Origin: Amycolatopsis sp. CA-128772
GTDB lineage: Bacteria > Actinomycetota > Actinomycetes > Mycobacteriales > Pseudonocardiaceae
Reading direction: 5' to 3'
Assembly (NCBI RefSeq): GCF_002904295.1
Contig: NZ_PPHG01000031.1
Location: forward strand, 36,922 to 100,921
DNA: 64,000 nt
This document shows, in pieces, positions 7,783 through 18,442 of this stretch. The notes under the pieces were generated by a model. That model was not told the DNA's origin and ran no database searches. It was given only the letters and a program-made list of their open reading frames with translations. Each line of letters begins with the position of its first letter. The stretch's first letter is position 1. A program made the position numbers and the translations under genes.

Positions 7783-8664
7783 GTGGCCGTCACCCTGGGC
7801 CCCAACCAGTACGGCAAGGCGGAGGTCCGCCTGGTCACCGTGCGCCGCGAAGGCGCCGTGCACCACCTCAAGGACCTCACCGTGTCGACGTCGCTGCGCG
7901 GCGAACTGGCCGCGACGCACCTGACCGGCGACAACGCCGGCGTGCTGGCGACCGACACGCAGAAGAACACCGTGTACGCCTTCGCGAAGGAGGCGCCGGT
8001 CGGCGAGATCGAGGACTTCGGCCTGCGCCTGGCCCGCCACTTCGTCGGCACGCAGCAGAACATCACGGGCGCGCGGATCAAGATCGACGAGCACGGCTGG
8101 GACCGCATTCCGGTCGGCGGCGAGCCGCACGACCACGCGTTCAGCCGCTCCGGCGACGAGCGCCGCACGACGGCGGTGACGGTCCGGGACGGCCGCGCGT
8201 GGGTCGTGTCGGGCATCGACGGCCTGACCCTGCTGAAGTCCACCGGTTCGGAGTTCCACGGCTTCCCGCGCGACCAGTACACGACGCTGGCGGAAACCGA
8301 CGACCGGATCCTGGCCACGGCCGTCACGGCGAAGTGGCGTTACCAGGGCGAGGACATCGACTGGGCGGCGAGCCACCGCGAGATCCGGCGGCTGATGCTG
8401 GAGACGTTCGCGACGAAGCACAGCTTTTCTTTGCAGCAGACGCTGTACGCGATGGGGGCGGCGGTGCTGGAGGGCCGGCCGGAGGTGGCCGAGGTGCGGT
8501 TGTCGCTGCCGAACAAGCACCACTTCCTGGTCGACCTGAGCCCGTTCGGGCTGAAGAACGACAACGAGGTGTTCTACGCGGCGGACCGGCCGTACGGGCT
8601 GATCGAGGGCACGATCCTGCGCGATGACGCCGAGGCCCCGGGCCCGGCCTGGGACATCCACTGA
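7783..8664 (+). CDS. uox: Urate oxidase (uricase)
   Basis: A cofactor-independent oxidase turning urate, oxygen and water into 5-hydroxyisourate and peroxide. The protein has 293 residues, the usual length, with two T-fold repeats. Visible motifs are GPNQYGKAEVRLV (catalytic lysine), TDTQKNTVYAFAKE (catalytic threonine), LKSTGSEFHGFPRDQYTTL, TAKWRY and SLPNKHHFLVDLSPFG (catalytic histidine). The GTG start is two bases after the uraH stop; GGGAGCTGACC supplies the ribosome site. No peroxisomal targeting is relevant; it acts in the cytoplasm with UraH and UraD. Confidence 0.96.
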   Translation: MAVTLGPNQYGKAEVRLVTVRREGAVHHLKDLTVSTSLRGELAATHLTGDNAGVLATDTQKNTVYAFAKEAPVGEIEDFGLRLARHFVGTQQNITGARIKIDEHGWDRIPVGGEPHDHAFSRSGDERRTTAVTVRDGRAWVVSGIDGLTLLKSTGSEFHGFPRDQYTTLAETDDRILATAVTAKWRYQGEDIDWAASHREIRRLMLETFATKHSFSLQQTLYAMGAAVLEGRPEVAEVRLSLPNKHHFLVDLSPFGLKNDNEVFYAADRPYGLIEGTILRDDAEAPGPAWDIH

Positions 8665-8666
8665 GT

Positions 8667-8684
8667 TGATAGAACGCTCTATCA
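8667..8684. promoter_or_regulatory. Palindromic operator upstream of TetR gene
   Basis: TGATAGAACGCTCTATCA has seven-base perfect arms around ACGC and ends seven bases before the TetR start codon. Operators of LmrA/YxaF-type TetR proteins have this size and AT-rich arms, so autoregulation is likely. Confidence 0.65.
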
Positions 8685-8691
8685 TCGAGGG

Positions 8692-9276
8692 GTGGCAGGG
8701 ACCAAGGAACGCATCATGGCCGCCGGCGCCGAGCTCTTCCGGCGCAACGGCTACGCCGGCACCGGGCTGAAGCAGATCGTCACCGAGGCCGGCGCCCCCT
8801 TCGGGTCCCTGTACCACTTCTTCCCCGGCGGCAAGGAGCAGCTCGGCGGGGAGGTCATCCGCACCTCCGGGCTGGCCTACATCCGGCTCTTCGACCTCTT
8901 CATCGTGCCCGCGCCGGACGTGATCAGCGGGATCGAAGCCTTCTTCGCCGCCGGGATCGCGACGCTGGAAGCCACCGACTACGTCGAAGGGTGCCCGATC
9001 GCCACCGTGGCGCTCGAGGTCGCCGCGACCAACGAACCCCTCCGGCAGGCCACCGCGGACGTCTTCACCGCCTGGATCGACGCCGGCACCGAGAAGTTCG
9101 CGAAGTTCGGGCTGCCGCGGGAAGCCGCCCGGACCCTCACCATCACCGCCGTCAACAACCTCGAAGGCGCTTTTGTCCTCTGCCGCTCGCTGCGGGACAC
9201 CGAGGCCATGGCCGTCGCCGGGGCCGCGACCGTCGACGTCGCCCGACGACTCCTTCAGGAGCGCACACAACTTTAG
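8692..9276 (+). CDS. TetR-family regulator, LmrA/YxaF-like
   Basis: The protein has 194 residues. The N-terminal HTH (about 1-50) reads TKERIMAAGAELFRRNGYAG then LKQIVTEAGAPFGSLYHFFP, with the GSLYHFFPGGKEQL recognition helix and turn typical of the LmrA/YxaF group. The C-terminal ligand domain includes DYVEGCPIATVALEVA, also characteristic of this group. The GTG start is preceded by a perfect palindrome and may be leaderless. The target besides itself is not evident; the downstream alpha-galactosidase is on the same strand but has its own leader. Confidence 0.88.
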   Translation: MAGTKERIMAAGAELFRRNGYAGTGLKQIVTEAGAPFGSLYHFFPGGKEQLGGEVIRTSGLAYIRLFDLFIVPAPDVISGIEAFFAAGIATLEATDYVEGCPIATVALEVAATNEPLRQATADVFTAWIDAGTEKFAKFGLPREAARTLTITAVNNLEGAFVLCRSLRDTEAMAVAGAATVDVARRLLQERTQL

Positions 9277-9403
9277 TCGGGGATCCAACACAAATCACCA
9301 AAGTGGCGCTTGACCGCGCAGCATCCGACACGGATGCTGCCCAGTGCTGGTCAAAAAGTGGTCTAGTCCTCCTGCCTCACACCGCCGTCCGGTTGGAGCC
9401 GCC

Positions 9404-10978
9404 ATGCGCCGAGTCCTCGCCGTCCTCGCCACCGCCGTCGCCGCCGTCGGCCTGGCGAGCCCGCCCGCCGACGCCCTCGAAAACGGCCTCGCCCGCACCC
9501 CGCCGATGGGGTGGAACACCTGGAACACCTTCGAGTGCAACATCAACGAGACCCTGGTCAAGCAGACCACCGACCTGATGGTCAGCTCCGGGATGCGCGA
9601 CCGCGGCTACACCTACGTCAACCTCGACGACTGCTGGATGACGCGCTCGCGCGACAGCGCCGGCAACCTCGCCGCCGATTCCGCGAAGTTCCCCAGCGGC
9701 CTCAAGGCCCTCGGCGACTACATCCACGCCCGCGGCATGAAGTTCGGCATCTACGAGAGCGCGGGCACCGAAACCTGCCAGCACTACCCGGGTAGCCTCG
9801 GCCACGAACAGGCCGACGCCAACCTCTTCGCGAGCTGGGGCGTCGACTACCTCAAGTACGACAACTGCGGCAGCCCGGCCGGCGAAAACCAGCAGGGCTA
9901 CATCCGCCGTTACTCCGCGATGCGCGACGCGCTCAAGGCGACCGGCCGCCCGATCGCCTACAGCATCTGCGAATGGGGCAACTTCAGCCCGTCGACCTGG
10001 GCGCCGGACGTCGGCAACCTGTGGCGCACCACCGGCGACATCACCAACAACTGGGGCAGCATCGACTCGATCTACCACCAGAACGTCGGGCTTGCCGCCG
10101 CTGCGAAACCGGGTGCCTGGAACGACCCCGACATGCTGGAGGTCGGCGACGGCATGGACTTCCAGGAAGACCGCGCGCACTTCACGCTCTGGGCCGCGAT
10201 GGCCGCGCCCCTGATCGCCGGTGCCGACCTCCGCAGCGCCAGCGTGGCCACCTTCTCGACGTACCTCAACGGCGACGTCATCGCCGTCGACCAGGACCCG
10301 CTCGGCAAGCAGGCAACGCGGATCTCGTCGTCCGGCGGGCTGGACGTGCTGGCGAAACCGCTGCAGAACGGCGACGTAGCTGTGGTGCTGTTCAACGAGA
10401 ACAGCACCACGAAGACCGTCTCGACGACGGCGGCCGCGGCCGGGCTACCCGCTGCGCCGAGCTACCGGCTGACCAACCTGTGGTCGAAGGAGCTGACCAC
10501 GAGCACGGGGACGATCAGTGCCGCCGTGCCGTCGCACAGCACCGTCATCTACCGCGTCAAGGCGAATTCGTCGGGCACCAGCGTCGGCACCGCGCACCCG
10601 ATCCAGGGCGCGTCCTCGTCGCGCTGCATCGACGTCAACGGCGGCTCGGCGACCCCGGGGACCAAGGTCGACATCTGGGACTGCGACGGCGGCGGCAACC
10701 AGGCCTGGACGTTCACCAGCGCCGGTGAGCTCAGGTCCGGCGGCCTCTGCCTCGACGCCGGCGGCGGCACCAGCGCGGCCGGGACGAAGCTCGTCACCTG
10801 GACCTGCCACGGCGGCGCCAACCAGAAGTTCCAGCTGGCCGCCGACGGCTCGATCACCCAGGCCGGCCTGTGCATCGACGTCACCGGCGGCGACAAGCCC
10901 GCCGGCAACGTCAACGGCGTCCAGCTCGAACTGTGGAACTGCAACGACGACGCCAACCAGAACTGGCAGCTCCGGTAG
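9404..10978 (+). CDS. Secreted GH27 alpha-galactosidase with C-terminal ricin-type CBM13
   Basis: A 524-residue exported glycosidase cleaving terminal alpha-galactosyl residues. Residues 1 to about 27 are a signal peptide (MRRVLAVLATAVAAVGLASP, then ADA). The GH27 barrel starts TPPMGWNTWNTFEC; the nucleophile aspartate lies in DYLKYDNCG and the acid/base aspartate in WNDPDMLEVGDGM. A beta-sandwich follows to about residue 390. The last 130 residues form a ricin-type beta-trefoil with repeated C-x-D and QxW motifs (NQAWTF, NQKFQL, NQNWQL) that binds galactans or xylan. The ATG at 9404 has GGAG nine bases upstream and starts the signal peptide. It sits alone between purine genes. Confidence 0.94.
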   Translation: MRRVLAVLATAVAAVGLASPPADALENGLARTPPMGWNTWNTFECNINETLVKQTTDLMVSSGMRDRGYTYVNLDDCWMTRSRDSAGNLAADSAKFPSGLKALGDYIHARGMKFGIYESAGTETCQHYPGSLGHEQADANLFASWGVDYLKYDNCGSPAGENQQGYIRRYSAMRDALKATGRPIAYSICEWGNFSPSTWAPDVGNLWRTTGDITNNWGSIDSIYHQNVGLAAAAKPGAWNDPDMLEVGDGMDFQEDRAHFTLWAAMAAPLIAGADLRSASVATFSTYLNGDVIAVDQDPLGKQATRISSSGGLDVLAKPLQNGDVAVVLFNENSTTKTVSTTAAAAGLPAAPSYRLTNLWSKELTTSTGTISAAVPSHSTVIYRVKANSSGTSVGTAHPIQGASSSRCIDVNGGSATPGTKVDIWDCDGGGNQAWTFTSAGELRSGGLCLDAGGGTSAAGTKLVTWTCHGGANQKFQLAADGSITQAGLCIDVTGGDKPAGNVNGVQLELWNCNDDANQNWQLR

Positions 10979-11043
10979 TGGTGAGGTCCAGGGACGTCGT
11001 CCCGAGTCGAGGTGACCGCTGACGGCCTGTTCTGCAGTCAGGT

Positions 11044-11107
11044 GAAGGCCTCCGGATGTGAAGCGAGCTGTCTAGGAACCGCTTCACCGACCGGAGGCCT
11101 TCGTCTT
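11044..11107 (+). terminator. Nested-hairpin terminator after alpha-galactosidase
   Basis: Perfect arms GAAGGCCTCCGG (11044-11055) and CCGGAGGCCTTC (11091-11102) enclose a second perfect stem GTGAAGCG/CGCTTCAC (11058-11065, 11080-11087). GTCTTTC follows. Confidence 0.75.
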
Positions 11108-11174
11108 TCACACTGACCCCACGCACCGACTCCGGTCGGCTACCGGCGAAGGCGCCGCCAGGATGGCTGACCGC

Positions 11175-11405
11175 AGCTGCTGATCCACGTCGATGTCACC
11201 GAGTTCGGCAACATCCCCGACGGCGGCGGGCACCGGTTCGTCGAACGGTTCCACCGCACCTTGCCAGCGGGCTGGGCCTACGCCCGCCTCCCCGACGGAA
11301 ACCCTGCGGCGGGCCGCGTTACCAGGCTGGCTGCCCTTCTACCGTTACCACCGATCCTCCAGCTCAACCGGCGCAAGCCGCCGGTCACCCGGCTGACCAC
11401 CCCCC
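11175..11405 (+). pseudogene. IS481-family transposase remnant
   Basis: Plus-strand fragments match the catalytic core of IS481-type transposases: LLIHVDVTEFGNIPDGGGHRF, the DDE strand, joined directly to VERFHRTLPAGWAYARL, which in intact enzymes lies some 90 residues further on. After that the frame changes to RRAALPGWLPFYRYHR and changes again to LNRRKPPVTRL, the C-terminal end. An internal deletion and at least two frameshifts therefore inactivate it. No terminal inverted repeats are obvious. It occupies the gap between the alpha-galactosidase terminator and the end of the xanthine dehydrogenase operon, which explains why this interval has no gene. Confidence 0.75.
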
Positions 11406-11422
11406 TGGACACTCCCGCTGGA

Positions 11423-13677
<2,255 letters not shown>

Positions 13678-13681
<4 letters not shown>

Positions 13682-15018
13682 CGGTCCTCCCGCAGTCTCG
13701 CGCTCGCGGCCGCCAGCTCGCGGGCGATGGCGGACTCGTCGGCTTCGCGCAGGGTGCCGTCCTCGACGACGGCCTTGCCGCCGACGAACAGCCGGCGCAG
13801 CGGCGGCGTGGTGCCGAGCACCAGCGCCGCGACCGGGTCGGTGATGCCGGCGTAGTTCAGCCCGGTCAGGTCCCAGACGGCGAGGTCGGCGAGCTTCCCG
13901 GGTTCGATCGACCCGAGGTCGCCGGCCCGGCCGAGGCAGCGCGCGCCGCCCATCGTGCCCATCCACAGCGCCTCGCGCGTGGTCAGCCCGCGGGGTCCGC
14001 CGCGCTGGCGGGCCTGCAGCAGCGCCTGGTGCAGCTCCTCGCCGAGGCCGCCGGACTCGTTGGACGCGGCGCCGTCGACCCCGAGGCCGACCGCCACCCC
14101 CGCGTCGAGCAGGTCGCGGACCGGGGCGATGCCGCTGCCGAGCCGTCCGTTGGACGTCGGGCAGTGCGCCGACCCGGTGCCGGTCGCGCCGAACCGGCGG
14201 ATCGCCTCGGGCGCGAGGTGGACGGTGTGCGCCAGCCAGACGTCGTCGGCGAGCCAGCCCAGCTTGTCGGCGTACTCGGCGGGCGTGCAGCCGACCTCGG
14301 CGAGGCACTGGCGTTCTTCGTCGAGGGTCTCGGCGAGGTGGGTGTGCAGGCGGACGCCCTTGCGGCGGGCCAGCTCGGCGGCGCCGGACATCAGCCGCTC
14401 GGTGACCGAGAACGGCGAGCAGGGGCCGGCCGCGATCTGCAGGTGCGCCCCCGCGGCGTCGTCGTGGAAGCGGTCGATCGCCGCTTCGGTGCCGGCCAGC
14501 GCGTCGTCGGTCGTCTCGACGAGGTTGTCCGGCGGCAGGCCGCCGTCGGACTCGCCGCGGTCCATCGACCCGCGCACGACGTGCAGCCGGACGCCGATCC
14601 GCTGCCGGGCCGCGGCCAGCGCCGCGACCTGGTCGCCGCCGTCGCGCGGGAAGACGTAGTGGTGGTCGGCGACGGTGGTGCAGCCGGTCAGCGCCAGCCG
14701 CGCCATTCCGGCGGTGCCCGCGGCGTGCGTGATCCCGTCGTCGAGGCGGCCCCAGACCGGGTAGAGCTGCTTGAGCCACTCGAACAGCGTGTGGTCGGCG
14801 GCCATGCCGCGGGTCGCCCACTGGTAGAGGTGGTGGTGGGTGTTGATCAGGCCGGGCGTGACCAGGCAGCCGTCGGCCTCGACGCGTTCGTCGAACTCGC
14901 CGGTGAACACGCCTTCGCCGACTTCGGCGATCCGGTCGTTCTCGACGACGACGTGGCCGCTCGCGTACTCCTCGCCGGTGACCGTGGCGATGGCCGCGTT
15001 CGCGATGAGCGTCCTCAC
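13678..15018 (-). CDS. 8-oxoguanine deaminase-type amidohydrolase
   Basis: A 446-residue amidohydrolase of the ATZ/TRZ/8-oxoguanine deaminase group, which converts 8-oxoguanine to urate. The single-metal site is visible: INTHHHLYQWATRG, HTHLAETLDE, LAHTVHLAPE, HCPTSNGRLGSG and GLGVDGAASNESG (catalytic aspartate). The substrate is inferred from these motifs and from placement inside a xanthine dehydrogenase operon, where it would feed urate from guanine oxidation products. The GTG start overlaps the stop of the iron-sulfur subunit gene, and its stop overlaps the start of the molybdenum subunit. Guanine or hydroxyatrazine-like substrates remain possible. Confidence 0.85.
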
Positions 15019-15482
15019 GCCACGCCTCCCTTGGCCACCGCGCGCACCGCGTCGAGGATCTTCTCGTAGCCGGTGCAGCGGCAGAGGTTGCCGGCCAGGG
15101 CTTCGCGGATCTCCTCGTCACTCGGGTCGGGCACGCGGTTCAGCAGGTCGTGTGCGGCGACGACCAGGCCCGGCGTGCAGAACCCGCACTGGACGGCGCC
15201 GGCATCCACAAAGGACTGCTGGACCGGGTCGAGCGTGTCGCCGTCGGCCAGCCCTTCGACCGTCCGGACCCCGCGGCCCTCGGCCTGCCCGGCCGCGACC
15301 AGGCAGGCGCACACCGGGACGTCGTCGAGGTAGACCGTGCAGGACCCGCATTCGCCCTGCTCGCAGGCGTTCTTCGAACCCGGCAGCCCGAGCCGCTCCC
15401 GCAGCACGTACAGCAGGCTCTCGCCTTCCCAGACGTCGTCCGCCTGCCGCGGCTCGCCGTTGATCGTGACATTCAGGCGCAT
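15015..15482 (-). CDS. Xanthine dehydrogenase, [2Fe-2S] subunit
   Basis: The 155-residue electron-transfer subunit carries two [2Fe-2S] clusters. The plant-ferredoxin cluster cysteines are in CEQGECGSCTVYLDD plus CACLV; the second cluster uses QCGFCTPG and NLCRCTGYEKI. I chose the ATG at 15482 (MRLNVTINGEP), which begins the first beta strand; the frame extends 10 residues upstream into the FAD-subunit gene. It overlaps that gene by ten bases and the deaminase gene by four, so translation is coupled throughout the operon. Confidence 0.93.
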   Translation of the reverse strand: MRLNVTINGEPRQADDVWEGESLLYVLRERLGLPGSKNACEQGECGSCTVYLDDVPVCACLVAAGQAEGRGVRTVEGLADGDTLDPVQQSFVDAGAVQCGFCTPGLVVAAHDLLNRVPDPSDEEIREALAGNLCRCTGYEKILDAVRAVAKGGVA

Positions 15483-16345
15483 GCGCGCTCTCCCGTCCGG
15501 TATTCGTCCCACGCCCAGGTCAACGTACGCCGCGCTAGTACCCCGAGCGCGTGCTTCCGATACGCGGCGCTGCCCCGGACGTCGTCGATCGGGGCCGCGG
15601 CCGCGCCGACCAGGTCGCCGAAGCGGCGTTTCAGCGAGTCCGGCAGCGGCTCGGGTGACGTCCAGGGCAGCTCGGCGGCCAGGAAGTCCTCCGCCTCCCG
15701 GGCGCGGCGCGGGGTCGGCGCGGCGGAGCCGATCGCCGCGCCGACCCCGCCGTGCCGGAGCGAAAGCGCGAACGAGCAGACCGCGATGACCATGGCGTTG
15801 CGCGTGCCGACCTTGGCGAACTGCTGCGGCCCGGCGTGCGCGGGCAGGTGGACGGCGGTGATCAGCTCGTCCGGGGCGAGGGCGTGGCGTTTCACGCCGA
15901 CGTAGAACTCCTCCGCCCGGAGGAGGCGGGTCCCCCGGACGGAGGCCACCTCGATCCGCGCGTCCAGGGCGAGCAGCACCGGGTGCGTGTCGCCGGCGGG
16001 CGAGGCGGCGCCGAGGTTGCCGCCGACCGTGCCGCGGTTGCGGATCTGCGGCGACCCGACCGTGCGGGAAGCCATGGCCAGCGCCGGGACGGATTCACCC
16101 AGCTCGGTGATGACCCGGGAGTACGGGACGCCGGCGCCGAGCCGGATCGTGCCGTCCGTGTGGTCCACAGTGGACCACTCGGCCAGCTCGGGAACCGTGG
16201 TCAGGTCGAGCAGGGCCCCGGGGCGCCGGTGGTCGAAGTTGAGCTCGACCATGACGTCGGTGCCGCCGGCGATCGGCACGGCGTCCGGCCGCGCGGCCTT
16301 GAGGGCCAGGGCCTCCGCGAGCGTCGCGGGACGCAGGAACTCCAC
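15473..16345 (-). CDS. Xanthine dehydrogenase, FAD-binding subunit
   Basis: The 290-residue flavin subunit passes electrons from the iron-sulfur clusters to NAD. FAD-contact motifs are PIAGGTDVMVELN near residue 30 and TVGGNLGAASPAGDTHPVLLAL near residue 105, followed by the CO-dehydrogenase flavoprotein C-terminal domain. I chose the GTG at 16345 (VEFLRPATLAEALAL) because GAAGGAG sits eight bases upstream; the open frame runs further but its sequence is not conserved. It is the first gene of the operon and diverges from the PucR gene across 124 bases. Confidence 0.93.
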   Translation of the reverse strand: MEFLRPATLAEALALKAARPDAVPIAGGTDVMVELNFDHRRPGALLDLTTVPELAEWSTVDHTDGTIRLGAGVPYSRVITELGESVPALAMASRTVGSPQIRNRGTVGGNLGAASPAGDTHPVLLALDARIEVASVRGTRLLRAEEFYVGVKRHALAPDELITAVHLPAHAGPQQFAKVGTRNAMVIAVCSFALSLRHGGVGAAIGSAAPTPRRAREAEDFLAAELPWTSPEPLPDSLKRRFGDLVGAAAAPIDDVRGSAAYRKHALGVLARRTLTWAWDEYRTGERACA

Positions 16346-16469
16346 GGGCGTGCTCCTTCGTGAGGGGCGATAGCCCAGTAGACGACGGACCGGGCGCGGG
16401 CGGCAACGGCTGTGACCATGAAACGCACAGCAGCGGACCCGGGTGCGGTTGTGCTTTCCTACAAGCCTG
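16346..16469. promoter_or_regulatory. Divergent promoter region, xdh operon and pucR
   Basis: This 124-base interval must hold both promoters. GAAGGAG before the FAD-subunit gene is the only clear element. I found no convincing palindrome. Confidence 0.4.
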
Positions 16470-17792
16470 ATGACGACCGTGAAAACACTCCTGGGGCTGC
16501 CGGGGCTGCGGCTGCGCCCGCGGGCCGGGACCGACCTGCTCGACCGGCCGGTGACGCGCATCTACGTCACGGAGCTGTCCGACCCCGGGCGGTACCTGTC
16601 GGCCGGTGAGCTGGTCCTGTCCGGTCTGCTGTGGTGGCGCGCCCCGGGGGACGCCGAGCCGTTCGTGGCGGCGCTGGCCCGCTCGGGCGCGGCGGCGCTG
16701 GCGGCGTCCGGCGCCGACTCGGACGGCATCCCGGACGACGTGGTCGACGCCTGCGTCCGGCACCGGATCCCGCTCCTGGAGGTCCCGGCCGACCTGTCGT
16801 TTTCGGTGATCACCGAGCAGGTGGTGCTCGCGCTGGCGGCGGCGTCCGACAGCGCCCGCAAACGTCTGCAGGCCGCGGCGGAGGCCCCGGTCGAGACGCT
16901 CCTGGAGCGCGCGTCGGCGGAGCTCGGGCTGCCCTGCTGGGTGCTGTCGGGCCTGGGCCGGGTGACCGCCGGGACGGCCCCGCTGCCGATGCCGGCGGAG
17001 GACGTCGTCCGCCGGTACGCGGCCCGCGAGCCGGGGCCGCTGACGCTGGTCCCGGTCGAGGGCCGGCACGCGGTGCCGTGGCTGATCGCCGCCGGCGGGC
17101 CCCTGAGCACCGGGCAGGCGGAGCTGGCCGAGGAACTCGCGGGACTCGTCGGGGTGACGCGGGCCCGCGCCGGCCGGGCCGAGCCGCCGGTGCCCGCCGA
17201 AGCGTGCGTGGTCGCGTTGCGGACGTCGGGCAGCGACGAGAGCCGGGACGTCCTGGGCGAGTGGCTGCCGGACGCGGTCCTGCTCGAATCAGCCGGGGAA
17301 ACGTCCTTCGCGGCGACGGCTGTGCCGCCTTCCCCGGCGGCGTTGTCCATTGTGGAGCCGCTGCTCCGGGCCACGCGGATCCTGTGCGGCATCAGCGATC
17401 CGGGCTCGCGGGACGAAGCCACGGAGAGCGCGCGGAACGCGGTGGCGGCGGCAGCGCGGCGCCCGGGCCGGGTGGCGGTGGTCCGGGCGGCCGAGGTGGA
17501 CGTGCACGAGCTGCTGCTGGCCGGCGCCCCGGACGGCCTGCGCGCAGCGTTGCGGCGTCGTGTGCTCGGGCCGCTGCTGGCGTACGACGCCGAGCAGCAC
17601 ACGGACCTGGTGCACACGGTCCGGGTGTTCCTGGAGTGCTCGGGCTCCCCGACCCGCGCGGCGAAGGCCCTGCACGTACACGTGAACACGCTGCGTTACC
17701 GGATCGGCCGGGCGGGCGAGCTGCTCGGCGCGGATTTGACGGAGTTCACGGATCAGCTGGATGTGTACCTCGCGTTGCGCGCGGGGGACTGA
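16470..17792 (+). CDS. pucR: PucR-family purine catabolism regulator
   Basis: The protein has 440 residues and the PucR architecture. An N-terminal purine-catabolism domain (TTVKTLLGLPGLRLRPRAG, then DLLDRPVTRIYVTELSDPGR and YLSAGELVLSGL) is followed by a GGDEF-like middle and a C-terminal PucR HTH: HTVRVFLECSGSPTRAAKAL, HVHVNTLRYRIGRAGELLG. Family members activate or repress purine-degradation genes in response to purine intermediates. It is divergent from the xanthine dehydrogenase operon, the most probable target. The ATG at 16470 is preferred over an upstream in-frame GTG because it begins the conserved domain. Confidence 0.92.
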   Translation: MTTVKTLLGLPGLRLRPRAGTDLLDRPVTRIYVTELSDPGRYLSAGELVLSGLLWWRAPGDAEPFVAALARSGAAALAASGADSDGIPDDVVDACVRHRIPLLEVPADLSFSVITEQVVLALAAASDSARKRLQAAAEAPVETLLERASAELGLPCWVLSGLGRVTAGTAPLPMPAEDVVRRYAAREPGPLTLVPVEGRHAVPWLIAAGGPLSTGQAELAEELAGLVGVTRARAGRAEPPVPAEACVVALRTSGSDESRDVLGEWLPDAVLLESAGETSFAATAVPPSPAALSIVEPLLRATRILCGISDPGSRDEATESARNAVAAAARRPGRVAVVRAAEVDVHELLLAGAPDGLRAALRRRVLGPLLAYDAEQHTDLVHTVRVFLECSGSPTRAAKALHVHVNTLRYRIGRAGELLGADLTEFTDQLDVYLALRAGD

Positions 17793-17951
17793 GATCCGCG
17801 CCGGGCGGGGCTCCGCGGGCCGGCGGCGCCACCGCCCCGGAAGCCTGCCGAACAGCGAACCCACCCCGTTGCGCGCGACAAGCAGCCGGCTGTGCACCCC
17901 TCAGCGGCCACCTCGCGTTGCGCGCCGGCGGGTAGGCGGGAGGATGAGGGC

Positions 17952-18440
17952 GTGGACCCCGAAATCACTTCGGCCCGGCAGGCGGCGAACGATGCCCGCG
18001 TGCAGGCCTTCGGGCGGCTGCAGGGGGCCGCGAACCGGCTCGAATACCTGCTCGGCCGGGCGCTGGAGCGGGAATGCGGGATCACCCACCTGATGTACGA
18101 GGTGCTGCTGATCGTGGGGCGCGCCGGTGAGGAAGGGCTGACCATGCGCTCGATCGCGCAGGAGCAGGTGCTCACCACCGGCGGCGCGACCCGGCTCGTC
18201 GACCGGATGGAGGCGCTCGGGCTGGTGACCCGCACCGCCGACCCGCGCGACCGCCGCGTGCAGCTCGTACGGCTGACCGGGCTCGGCGAGGAAACCACCG
18301 TGCGGGCCAGCCGGCTGCACGTGGAAAACATCGAGGAGTTCTTCTTCCGGCCCCTGCCCGAGGGCCACCGCGAGCGCTTCGCCGAAGACCTCCGGACGCT
18401 GAGCCACTTCGCCCGTGACGCCCTCCCCCGGCTGCGCTAG
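17952..18440 (+). CDS. MarR-family regulator
   Basis: The protein has 162 residues. The winged-helix core shows LEYLLGRALERECGITHLMYEVLLIV, LTMRSIAQEQVLTTGGATRLVDRMEALGLV split over helices, then the wing TRTADPRDRRVQLVRLT. This R-x-x-D-x-R-D-R-R pattern is the MarR signature. The GTG at 17952 has GGGAGGATGAGG upstream. The DUF2786 gene starts three bases after its stop, so the pair may be an operon. Its ligand and targets are not evident. Confidence 0.87.
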   Translation: MDPEITSARQAANDARVQAFGRLQGAANRLEYLLGRALERECGITHLMYEVLLIVGRAGEEGLTMRSIAQEQVLTTGGATRLVDRMEALGLVTRTADPRDRRVQLVRLTGLGEETTVRASRLHVENIEEFFFRPLPEGHRERFAEDLRTLSHFARDALPRLR

Positions 18441-18442
18441 CC

